The position numbers were made by a program, and so were the translations under genes. The notes under the pieces were generated by a model that was not told where the DNA came from, did not search any database, and was given only the letters and a program-made list of their open reading frames with translations. From an uncultured Bacteroidia bacterium (GTDB lineage Bacteria; Bacteroidota; Bacteroidia; Bacteroidales; CAJPTX01), in assembly GCA_947252645.1 (NCBI GenBank), contig CAMXWF010000010.1:43426-107425 (forward strand): a DNA stretch of 64,000 nt, read 5' to 3'. Shown piece by piece: positions 42,731 to 50,729 of the stretch (the stretch's first letter is position 1; each line of letters begins with the position of its first letter).

Positions 42731-43589
42731 AGTTGCGAATCAGCACCTCATCCACGGGGCCCCTTCCCCGACCATTGGAATTGATGCTCCGTTTGGCACT
42801 CACTTTGACTACTACGTATCCACTATAGAGCTCCAATATGAATGGAGTACACGAATTCGAAAGCATGAAGCGCACCCCCAAGGCATTGAGCCTATCGCAT
42901 TCCAACTTCAGCCGCAATTGGTCGCGCTCACCCCAACCCCCGCTCACATAGCTGGTGAAATTCGCACTCGCCGAAAGCGGATGATAGGGCGGGTCGAGAT
43001 ACACAAAGTCCTCCCGGGTCACCCCTCGCAACGCCTCCGCATAGTCGCCCGAAAGTATCTCAACCCGAGCTTGCCGAAGATAGCTCGACACCGCAAGAAT
43101 TTGCTCTTCTTGAAAGATATGGGGCGCCTTATAGCGCCCAAAGGGCACATTGTATTCCCCCGCTCTGTTCACCCGGTAAAGGCCATTATAGCAGGTCTTG
43201 TTCAAATAGATGAACCGCGATGCCCTCACTATAGGGTCTAGCCTCCGGTAGCCCGGTTGCCTGTCAAGGGCGCGAACCCGATAAAAGCACTCCTCCGTAT
43301 TCACATACCGCCTCAACAGCCCTATCACCTCCTCGGGGTGCGTCTTGACTACACGGTACGCATTGATGAGCTCAGCATTGGCATCATTTATCACCGCGCT
43401 GCTAGGACGCAGTGCAAACAGCAAGGCTCCGCCTCCTATAAATGGCTCATAGTAGCATCCCCTTAAAACATCATGCGGCAAAAAACGCAGCAGCTGAGGC
43501 AAAAGCTGCCGCTTGCCCCCTACCCATTTCAAAAACGGAGATACGCGCGATACATAGGGAGGCCTCGCTCCCCTCAGGTCAAGATACAT
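42723..43589 (-). CDS. dam: DNA adenine methyltransferase, D12 class (Dam-like)
   Basis: N6-adenine methyltransferase that protects DNA from the paired nuclease. The 288-residue protein has the SAM-binding motif FLKWVGGKRQLLPQL (about 19-33), YYEPFIGGGALLF and the catalytic DPPY (about residues 197-200), in the alpha-type order of the Dam/DpnM/EcoRV family. The restriction gene starts 8 bp before its stop, so both are probably made from one mRNA, methylase first. The predicted transcript starts only a few bases before this ATG (see the promoter at 43597-43627). Confidence 0.9.
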   Translation of the reverse strand: MYLDLRGARPPYVSRVSPFLKWVGGKRQLLPQLLRFLPHDVLRGCYYEPFIGGGALLFALRPSSAVINDANAELINAYRVVKTHPEEVIGLLRRYVNTEECFYRVRALDRQPGYRRLDPIVRASRFIYLNKTCYNGLYRVNRAGEYNVPFGRYKAPHIFQEEQILAVSSYLRQARVEILSGDYAEALRGVTREDFVYLDPPYHPLSASANFTSYVSGGWGERDQLRLKLECDRLNALGVRFMLSNSCTPFILELYSGYVVVKVSAKRSINSNGRGRGPVDEVLIRNYE

Positions 43590-43596
43590 AGCGTGT

Positions 43597-43627
43597 CAAA
43601 GGTAGACAGAAGCCACAAAACAGCAAA
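43597..43627 (-). promoter_or_regulatory. Promoter of the restriction-modification operon
   Basis: On the minus strand TTTG (43627-43624), a 19-nt spacer and TACCTTTG (43604-43597) match the Bacteroidetes consensus. The predicted start of transcription, near 43592, leaves only about 3 nt before the methylase ATG (43589), so the mRNA may be leaderless. Confidence 0.65.
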
Positions 43628-43674
43628 CACGCCACGCAACGCCCCGTCCGCACCCAGGCTAGCTGCAAGAGAAC

Positions 43675-43705
43675 AAAAAACTCCCCGGGACAAAGCCCCG
43701 GGGAG
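43675..43705 (-). terminator. Intrinsic terminator after korB
   Basis: On the minus strand CTCCCCGGGG (43705-43696) pairs with CCCGGGGAG (43689-43681), with a short loop CTTTGT, and is followed by six T residues. It ends the korA-korB operon, 27 nt after the korB stop. Confidence 0.9.
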
Positions 43706-43731
43706 AGGATTCGCTGGCGCAAGCCGCAATG

Positions 43732-44754
43732 CTACAGCTCGTAGGTCTCGCCGCTATTGAGCAGCTCGTCCATGGTGTGGTAGAGGCCCTTCTGCTGGAT
43801 CTCGATGACCTGGTCACGCACCAGATCATCGTAGGTGGGGAAGGGAACGCTGCGGATAACACCGAACGCCACCGGGAAGTCTGGGTAGCGCATGTTGACC
43901 AGCATCATGTGCAGGCCCGGATCCTCGGTGGTGGCATCGTGTATCAGCAAGTCCTTCTCCGTGATGCCGTTCTCCCCGAGCTTCACCACCTTGAGCTGAC
44001 GACCATCGAGGATAAGGCCCTTGTCTTTGTCCTTACCGAAAATCATCGGTTGGCCCTGCCGGAGGTAGATCACCCGGTCGGCCCGGTTGGCTTGGTCGGT
44101 GATAGCCGCATGGGCCCCGTTATTGAAGATGACGCAATTCTGCAATACCTCCACGATGGAGCAGCCATCGTGCCGAGCAGCCTCCACAAGCACCTCGGCG
44201 GTGAGGTTGACATCGACATCAATGGAACGGGCAAAGAACTTGCCCCGAGCCCCCAGCACCAGCTCGCCGGGAATGAAAGGCTGCTCCACCGTGCCGTAGG
44301 GCGAGGTCTTGGTGATGGCCCCCAGCTTCGACGTAGGGCTGTACTGCCCCTTGGTCAGGCCGTAGATCTCGTTGTTGAACAGCACGACATTGATGTCGAT
44401 GTTCCGGCGTATGGCGTGGATGAAGTGGTTGCCGCCAATGGCGAGCGCATCGCCATCCCCCGTCATCTGCCAGATGCTCAGGCGGGGATTGGCCACCTTG
44501 GCCCCCGTGGAGATCGCCGTGGCGCGGCCATGGATGGTGTGGAAGCCAAAGGTGCTGACGTAGTAGGGGAAGCGGCTCGAGCAGCCAATGCCAGAGATCA
44601 CCGCAAAGCGCTCCTTCTCGTAGCCACGCTCCTGGGCCACTATGGGCAGGGCGCGCGTCACGGCCGCAAGAATAGAGTGGTCGCCGCAACCCGGGCACCA
44701 GCGAACTTCCTGGTCGCTCTTGAAGTCGGCTGCAGAATATTTCGTGTTGGACAT
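43732..44754 (-). CDS. korB: 2-oxoacid:ferredoxin oxidoreductase, beta subunit
   Basis: The beta subunit binds thiamine diphosphate and, with the alpha subunit, oxidatively decarboxylates 2-oxoglutarate (or a related 2-oxoacid) using ferredoxin. The 340-residue protein has the iron-sulfur cysteines in RWCPGCGDHS (about 19-28) and SGIGCSSR, and the thiamine motif TGDGDALAIGGNH. Its start follows an AGGAGG box. It lies 10 nt after korA and before a strong terminator. The enzyme is part of the reductive tricarboxylic acid segment in anaerobic Bacteroidetes. Confidence 0.93.
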   Translation of the reverse strand: MSNTKYSAADFKSDQEVRWCPGCGDHSILAAVTRALPIVAQERGYEKERFAVISGIGCSSRFPYYVSTFGFHTIHGRATAISTGAKVANPRLSIWQMTGDGDALAIGGNHFIHAIRRNIDINVVLFNNEIYGLTKGQYSPTSKLGAITKTSPYGTVEQPFIPGELVLGARGKFFARSIDVDVNLTAEVLVEAARHDGCSIVEVLQNCVIFNNGAHAAITDQANRADRVIYLRQGQPMIFGKDKDKGLILDGRQLKVVKLGENGITEKDLLIHDATTEDPGLHMMLVNMRYPDFPVAFGVIRSVPFPTYDDLVRDQVIEIQQKGLYHTMDELLNSGETYEL

Positions 44755-44764
44755 GGATGCCTCC

Positions 44765-46624
44765 TTACTTTATTTGTTTGAGCACCTCGTGGGCATGGTC
44801 AACGATCTCCTTGACGGTGAAGGGCTGACCCTGAACCTTGTTGTGCTGGATGTAGTCGAACTGCTGGTGCTTGATGCGTAGGTAGTTGGCCATTTGCCCC
44901 AAGTTGAGCTCGCACACCATGATTTTCTTGAAGCGCGTGAAGATCTGCGCCAGGTTCGTGGGCAGAGGATTGATATAGGAAATGTGGCAGAGGGAGACCC
45001 GATGCCCCTCCTTACGCAGAGCCTTCATGGCCGAGAGGGTATGCCCATAGGTGCCGCCCCAGCTCACCAAGAGCAGGTCGCCATCGAGCGCCCCCTCCAG
45101 CTCCTGCTGGGGGATGATATCGGCCACCTTGGCCACCTTCTCAGCCCGGATATGCACCATGTACTCGTGGTTGGTCGGCTCGGTAGAGATAGAGCCCTTG
45201 ACCTTGTCCTTCTCCAGACCGCCCACACGGTGCTCCAGGCCCTTGATGCCGGGATAAGCCCAGGCCCTAGCCAAGTTCTCATTGCGCACGTAGGGCATGA
45301 AAGGAGAGCCATCGGGATTGGGCTTGGCAAAGGGCGGATGGATCTCCGGGAAGTCGGCCATCTTGGGTATGCGCCAGGGCTGCGTGCCATTGGCGATGAA
45401 GGCATCGGTGAGCAGCACTACGGGGGTCATGCGCTCCATGGCGATGCGGCCGGCCTGAAACGCCATGCCGAAGCAGTCGCTGGGCGTTTTAGGCGCTAGC
45501 ACCACCAGGGGCGACTCCCCGTTGCGCCCATAGAGCACCTGGAATAGGTCGGCCTGCTCCACCTTGGTGGGCAAGCCCGTCGAGGGGCCGCCACGCTGCA
45601 CATCCACGATCACTAAGGGGAGCTCGGCCATAATGGCCAACCCCATGGCCTCGCTCTTGAGGGAGACCCCAGGGCCCGAGGTGGTGGTGACGGCAAAGCT
45701 ACCAGCGTAGGCCGCGCCGATGGCTGTGCAGATACCGCCTATCTCGTCCTCTGCCTGTAGGGTCTTCACGCCAAGATCCTTGCGCTTGGCCAGCTCCACG
45801 AGGATATCCGTAGCAGGGGTGATGGGGTAGGAACCACAGAAAAGCGGCAGATGCGCCTTCTCGGCAGCCGCCATGAGCCCCCACGCCGTGGCCATGTTGC
45901 CGCTGATATTGCGATAACGACCATGCTCGCTAACCTCCACCTTAGGCACCTCGTAGGTGTTGGCAATGGCCTGGATATTGGCCGCGTAGTTGTAGCCGTC
46001 TTGGAGAACCTTCTTGTTGGCCGCAATGAGCTCGGGCTTCTTCTTGAACTTGGTCTCGAAGTAGTGGAAGGAGTGATCCATCGGCCGGTCGAACATGTAG
46101 AAGAGCATGCCCAGGGCAAACATGTTCTTGCAGCGAACCACGTCCTTATTGCTCAGCCCAGCATCCTTGAGGCTCTCCTTGGTCAGCGTGGTCATCTTGA
46201 CGAAGATGACGTTGTAATCCTGGAGCTTGAGCTCCTCGATGGGGTCGTTGGTCTTGTAGCCAGCCTTCTCGAGCCACCGGGGAATAAAGGCATCCTCATC
46301 GGCTAAGATCGTGCCACCCACCTTCATCCACTTGGCGTTGGTCTTCAGGGCGGCGGGGTTCATGGCCACGAGCACATCGCAGAAGTCGCCCGGCGTGTTC
46401 ACAGGGCCGCTACCGATATGCACCTGAAAGCCCGAGACACCGCCCAGCGAACCCTGCGGGGCCCTGATTTCTGCCGGGTAGTCAGGGAACGTACTCACCC
46501 CGTTACCCAGCAACGCCGAGGAGTCGGAGAACAACGATCCTGACAGCTGCATGCCATCGCCCGAATCACCCGAAAACCGGATGACCACGTTGTCAAGCTG
46601 CAGCGCACGCTTGCCTGTATCCAT
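44765..46624 (-). CDS. korA: 2-oxoacid:ferredoxin oxidoreductase, alpha subunit with fused gamma domain
   Basis: The 619-residue protein combines the gamma domain (about 1-185, starting LDNVVIRFSGDSGDGMQLSG and GSLGGVSGFQVHIGSGP) with the alpha domain (about 200-619, GSYPITPATDILVELA, VTTTSGPGVSLKSEAMG, and a C-terminal pyrimidine-binding region), the usual two-gene architecture of KorAB. I chose the ATG at 46624 because the gamma domain begins right after; the frame continues upstream to GTG and TTG codons (46651 and 46672), and a ribosome-binding site is closest to the GTG, so the true start is uncertain. TACCTTTG (46802-46795) is a probable -7 element. Confidence 0.92.
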   Translation of the reverse strand: MDTGKRALQLDNVVIRFSGDSGDGMQLSGSLFSDSSALLGNGVSTFPDYPAEIRAPQGSLGGVSGFQVHIGSGPVNTPGDFCDVLVAMNPAALKTNAKWMKVGGTILADEDAFIPRWLEKAGYKTNDPIEELKLQDYNVIFVKMTTLTKESLKDAGLSNKDVVRCKNMFALGMLFYMFDRPMDHSFHYFETKFKKKPELIAANKKVLQDGYNYAANIQAIANTYEVPKVEVSEHGRYRNISGNMATAWGLMAAAEKAHLPLFCGSYPITPATDILVELAKRKDLGVKTLQAEDEIGGICTAIGAAYAGSFAVTTTSGPGVSLKSEAMGLAIMAELPLVIVDVQRGGPSTGLPTKVEQADLFQVLYGRNGESPLVVLAPKTPSDCFGMAFQAGRIAMERMTPVVLLTDAFIANGTQPWRIPKMADFPEIHPPFAKPNPDGSPFMPYVRNENLARAWAYPGIKGLEHRVGGLEKDKVKGSISTEPTNHEYMVHIRAEKVAKVADIIPQQELEGALDGDLLLVSWGGTYGHTLSAMKALRKEGHRVSLCHISYINPLPTNLAQIFTRFKKIMVCELNLGQMANYLRIKHQQFDYIQHNKVQGQPFTVKEIVDHAHEVLKQIK

Positions 46625-47019
46625 CTTAACTGAAATTTTAGCTTCCTTCACAGACACCTCGAAAGCCCTCAAACGCCACGAGACTCCCGCACGGCAGCTA
46701 ACGATACAATAAGAGCGGAATGACGTTGTATACGCTCACCCCGCACCGCTACTCCTGCCCCCGAACCCTTGGCGCTCCGCGCTCCGATACGGGACAAAGG
46801 TAGTACTTTTATGCAAGGCTCTCGGCCAATTCTGCTTTGCGCGTGGGCAATACCAGGGCAAAAGCGCGGCTGCTCGCAAACAAGCAAAGCCCGCAGGATA
46901 AACAAGGCGCACTCAGCGCAAACATCGGCAGGGGCAAGGCTCAGCGCAAGCAGGTAGCCCAATTTGGCTACCTTCGCGGGGTGCGGCGGGCGTGCGGCAA
47001 CGCCTGGCTATTTTGAAAT
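46625..47019. other. Divergent intergenic region between korA and the porin gene
   Basis: Contains TACCTTTG on the minus strand (46802-46795) as a likely -7 element for korA, and TACCTTCG on the plus strand (46969-46976) as a likely -7 element for the porin. Neither has a convincing -33 box. No gene is seen. Confidence 0.5.
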
Positions 47020-49224
47020 ATGTCTAATCTACGGCGTTACACCCTATGGGCAGCCTTGGCGCTCTGGCTACTTGGAGGCCTACCCGCAGAAGCAAGCGCA
47101 GGGGCCCTGCGCGGGGCAAGCCTCAGCCGTATGGCGCTCGATGGGCTAAGGCCTCGAGGCACAGCGATAGCTGGGCTCCACCCGCAGCGCACGCCCCCCC
47201 CCCCAGAAGCCAATGACACCGCGAGGACCCAGCACGACAGCCTACGGCAACCTAGGGCCGGAGAGAATGGCCTTGCGTCAGCCCAAGACTCGGGGAAGGT
47301 GGCACCCGTTGACTCCGCGCAGATCTCCGCGGAGACACCAAAGCCCGACTCCACGGTGCGCTACGACGCCTGCATCCTCTTTCGACTGCCCTACCTAGAC
47401 TCGCTGCCACGGACCACGCGCTGGTTCACCGACCGGAACACAGGGTTCTCCAGGGTAATCCCCATCGACAGCAGCCTGCGCTACGCCTACATGTACGACC
47501 CCGCGCAAACCGGCCCACACTACAAAGCCCACCTAGGCACATCCTTCTCCCCCGTATGGCCCGATGAGTTCAGCCTGAGGGAGCAGAACACGAGCGAGCT
47601 CCCCTACTTCGTGCACCCCCTTATGGACCTGCTCCCCCTATCGCGCGGCTACGACTCCTACACTACCACAGGGCCCTATGTGGACCTCAACCTGGTGAGC
47701 AATTTTAGCACCAGGAAGGATGAGCTACACGCCAAGCTCTTCTACACCCAGAACGTCACCCCGGCCTTGAACCTATTGCTCAAGGCCGAACACGGCCACG
47801 AGATATCGCCCATGGCCCCCCTAGAGAGCCGCATGAGCTCCGCCACCCTAGGCCTCTCCTACGCACGCAATAGGGTCTACATCAACGCCTCCTACGGCTT
47901 CGGCGTATGCAAGCTCAAGGACAACGGCGGCGTCGTCTCGGATGCCCTGGTGACCGACACGGTAATCAAATCCTCAGAGCTGCCCGTCAAGTACACCACC
48001 CCCACCTCAAGGGTACGAGCCCACGTCGCGGTGCTACATGCAGAGGTGGACCTGCTGCGCTATCGACACAGCTACATCGACTCCCTCAAAATACGCCGGG
48101 TATACTACGAACCGCTGCTAGCCCTCTACACCGACCAACGTTTCCACACCTACTCACGGGCCTACACTGAGCAATACCTCGAAACCGACGAGCGGAAACG
48201 CCTGCTGTCTCCAAGCGGCGCCAACGACTCCATAGGGCAAATGACCTACCGGGTAGCCGTGGGGCTGCGGCTGCGCCAACTCAAGCACACGAAGATAAAA
48301 CTACCCGGTCTACAGCTGGGGGCAGGCTATGAGTTCAACCGCTACCTCTGCCCCAATCCCCGACAGTACTTCACGGGCGACATGAGCAGCAAGCACCACG
48401 GCGTGTACGCAGAGGCCGGAATAGACTACGCAGTGTCGTTTCTCGACGTGGAGGGCTACGCCAGGGCCTATCTGTGGGGGCAGAAGGTGGGCAAGCTCCA
48501 GGTGGCGGGCCATGCGGCCTACTACATCCTAGGACGAAAGAAGGGCTACGCCTTAGAAGCCTCGTGCGAGGTGGACTGGGGGTTCCCCCACTACTTCATG
48601 CGCCACTACCTCTCCAACCTCCGCAGCTGGGACAACCACGAGACCTTCAAGCGAACCTTGAACACCGAGGTGCGTGGGGCCTTCTGCGCGCCGCGCTGGG
48701 GCGGGGAGTACGGCGTGGTGAACTCCCTCATTACCAACTACACCTACTTCGGCCCCCAAGGCCAGCCACAGCAATTGGCGACACTCAACGTATTAGGGGT
48801 GTATGCCGAGCAGCGCTTCGACCGCTGGGGGCTAGGCATCGTAGCGCGGGCCATGTGGCAGCAGCCCAGCAACCAGGCGGCCGCCGTCCCCATGGTGACG
48901 GCCTACGCCGCCATAGGCTATGGCCACTCGATCATCAAGAAAGTACTTTGGCTCCGCGGAGCGGTGGACTGCTGGTACCGCACTGCCATGCAGGGCGTGG
49001 GCTACGCAAGCGATCTGGGCACCTTCTATAGCCAAGACGAAGCAACCTACGGAAACTACCCCGTGCTAGGGGCGGTGGTATCGGCCAAATGGAAGACTGT
49101 AAACCTCTCCTTTCGCCTGCTCCACTTCCTCAAGGGGTACACCGGCCGCAATTTCTTTGCCTCCGCCCACTACCCAGAACGAGACCTTGGCTTCCGCCTC
49201 ATCGCGAGCTGGCGCTTCTACTAA
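47020..49224 (+). CDS. Putative outer-membrane porin (Porin_10-like)
   Basis: The 734-residue protein has a signal peptide (cleavage near residue 26-28, ASAGA). A low-complexity Pro/Ala/Asp-rich linker (about 40-115) follows, then a region with the recurring aromatic strand patterns of a beta-barrel: KLFYTQNVTPALNLLLKAEHG, MSSATLGLSYARNRVYINAS and the final strand LGFRLIASWRFY. This arrangement fits the Bacteroidetes Porin_10 family. The substrate is unknown. The gene diverges from korA. Confidence 0.78.
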   Translation: MSNLRRYTLWAALALWLLGGLPAEASAGALRGASLSRMALDGLRPRGTAIAGLHPQRTPPPPEANDTARTQHDSLRQPRAGENGLASAQDSGKVAPVDSAQISAETPKPDSTVRYDACILFRLPYLDSLPRTTRWFTDRNTGFSRVIPIDSSLRYAYMYDPAQTGPHYKAHLGTSFSPVWPDEFSLREQNTSELPYFVHPLMDLLPLSRGYDSYTTTGPYVDLNLVSNFSTRKDELHAKLFYTQNVTPALNLLLKAEHGHEISPMAPLESRMSSATLGLSYARNRVYINASYGFGVCKLKDNGGVVSDALVTDTVIKSSELPVKYTTPTSRVRAHVAVLHAEVDLLRYRHSYIDSLKIRRVYYEPLLALYTDQRFHTYSRAYTEQYLETDERKRLLSPSGANDSIGQMTYRVAVGLRLRQLKHTKIKLPGLQLGAGYEFNRYLCPNPRQYFTGDMSSKHHGVYAEAGIDYAVSFLDVEGYARAYLWGQKVGKLQVAGHAAYYILGRKKGYALEASCEVDWGFPHYFMRHYLSNLRSWDNHETFKRTLNTEVRGAFCAPRWGGEYGVVNSLITNYTYFGPQGQPQQLATLNVLGVYAEQRFDRWGLGIVARAMWQQPSNQAAAVPMVTAYAAIGYGHSIIKKVLWLRGAVDCWYRTAMQGVGYASDLGTFYSQDEATYGNYPVLGAVVSAKWKTVNLSFRLLHFLKGYTGRNFFASAHYPERDLGFRLIASWRFY

Positions 49225-49825
49225 CGGGTTCTGCTACTATGCCAGCCACACTGGGGCAGCAGGCTGCCCCTTGCGGCTACACCCAGGGGCAGCCGCTGCA
49301 CATCACTCCGCGCGCACCGAGGGCGACTGGTCCCCATTGCACCAAACAACCTCCCCGCGGGCCATCGGCATCCCATGCAATGGCGGGTTCCCGAGGCCTA
49401 GGGCACTGCAGACCCAGTCACAAGGCCAATGGCGCCCTAGCTGCCCAGATTGAGCCCATGCTCTACCTGTACAGCTTCGTCAAGGGCGAGCCAAAAGCCC
49501 ACTGGGTGGGTCATCAAAGCCAGCACAAAAAAAAATCTGCCCCCCTACCCTCTCCGCACCAACGCCGTACCAACGCCGCTCTTTTCCGATAATTTAGCGG
49601 AGCGGATACGAACAATGTGCGTTCATGGGGCGTAGATGAGCCCCGTGTCGGAAAGTCCAGCGCAAGCCCAATGTGCAGGCAGCCAAAGCGACTCGAGGAA
49701 ACCATGGGGACAATGCGACCCCAGCCCCAGGCGGCGCACCAGATGCCAAATATCCCTATTTCAGACTATTGTCGGACTTTCACATTAGCCCTAACTTCGC
49801 ATTAACCCAATTAATACTGCAAGTA
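49225..49825. other. Intergenic region with hairpins between the porin and small barrel genes
   Basis: No gene is seen. After the porin stop a perfect GGGGCAG-CAGG-CTGCCCC hairpin (49253-49270) might terminate transcription, but no T-run follows. From 49583 to 49760 there are several hairpins, notably CATGGGGC/GCCCCGTG (49624-49647) enclosed by TTTCCGA/TCGGAAA, a possible structured RNA or leader. A promoter for the next gene is at 49769-49799. Confidence 0.5.
49769..49799 (+). promoter_or_regulatory. Promoter of the small outer-membrane barrel gene
   Basis: TTG (49769-49771), a 20-nt spacer and TAACTTCG (49792-49799) match the Bacteroidetes consensus. The predicted start, about 49804, lies 22 nt before the ATG at 49826. 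Confidence 0.7.
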
Positions 49826-50431
49826 ATGAGAAGGCTCCTCATCTCCACCACTCTACTCCTGTTCTGCTTCACGCCGATACTCGCCCAAGGGGCGTTTCCT
49901 GCGCAGGGCGAAGCCCCAGACCACGAGTACCACGCAGCGTTTTTTGCCGGTGGGGCAATCACCTACTGGTACGACCTTGGGGCAAAACGCCAAGTGCTCG
50001 ACTTCTGCCCGGAGTTTGGCTACCTTTTCAACGCAAGCCTTGGGGTGGGTGCCCTGCTGGGCTATGAGTACGAGTCGCAACGCACCGCTGGCGCGCTGAC
50101 AGCATCCCATGCGCTCAAGATCTCGCCCTTCGTGCGCTACTACTACGTTCATCGGGGACCGTTCAATCTGTTCTTCGATGGGGGCTTCGGCTTCAACCTC
50201 CGGTGGGAGAAGGACTCCAAGGGTACGGCAAGGACGCAGGGCTTTGAGGTTGGTATTCGTCCAGGGGCCTGCGTTGACCTCACCGAGGGCCTCTGCCTCT
50301 GCCTACGGATGGGCTTCCTCGGCTATCGCAAGGATTACTCCATGGGCGAGGAGCCCGTGTTGGGCGCCAACGGCTTCGGCCTACGCTTTGCCCCCGAAGA
50401 GCTGATGATCGGCCTGGAGCTGGAGTTCTAG
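49826..50431 (+). CDS. Small outer-membrane beta-barrel protein, function unknown
   Basis: The 201-residue protein starts with a signal peptide (MRRLLISTTLLLFCFTPILA, cleavage after LAQ). The mature part shows alternating hydrophobic strands, such as GYLFNASLGVGALLGYEYES and NLFFDGGFGFNLRWE, and ends in the aromatic terminal strand LMIGLELEF expected of an outer-membrane barrel of about 8 strands. The ATG at 49826 gives a proper signal peptide and agrees with the promoter; the frame opens further upstream but without support. Confidence 0.75.
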   Translation: MRRLLISTTLLLFCFTPILAQGAFPAQGEAPDHEYHAAFFAGGAITYWYDLGAKRQVLDFCPEFGYLFNASLGVGALLGYEYESQRTAGALTASHALKISPFVRYYYVHRGPFNLFFDGGFGFNLRWEKDSKGTARTQGFEVGIRPGACVDLTEGLCLCLRMGFLGYRKDYSMGEEPVLGANGFGLRFAPEELMIGLELEF

Positions 50432-50729
50432 CGCAACGGGGCGTGGACGACTCCTCCGGAGGGGCACGCCACATCGAAGGCCAGGGCACCACAGGCCAGG
50501 GAGTCTAGGGGTAAGTCGGGACTGTGACTTGTGCCCAGCGTCTGAGCCCTTGGCTACCTACGCAGCAAGAGAGGAACTAGGAGCAGTGGGCGCTCCCCGG
50601 TGCTCTCCGATGGGAGGATTTCGGGGGCAGCACGCCGCGCCCCCCTGTCCATTCCCACCCCACAACGCCCTCGGGAGAAAGAGCAGGGAAGTCTCTATAT
50701 TAGCGGAAACAATTCACTGCATTACACCC
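50432..50729 (+). other. Short intergenic region upstream of the alkaline phosphatase gene
   Basis: Contains an imperfect hairpin GGCGTG (50440-50445)/CACGCC (50465-50470) around a CCTCCGGAGG palindrome, without a T-run. TATATTAG (50696-50703) is a -7-like element followed by CGGA, one mismatch from TAnnTTTG. No gene is seen. Confidence 0.45.

Noticed and set aside
49583..49760. RNase P RNA or SRP RNA in the structured region
   Set aside because: A GGAAAGTCC core is present, but the other conserved elements of RNase P (such as ACAGAAA) and the SRP tetraloop region are missing.
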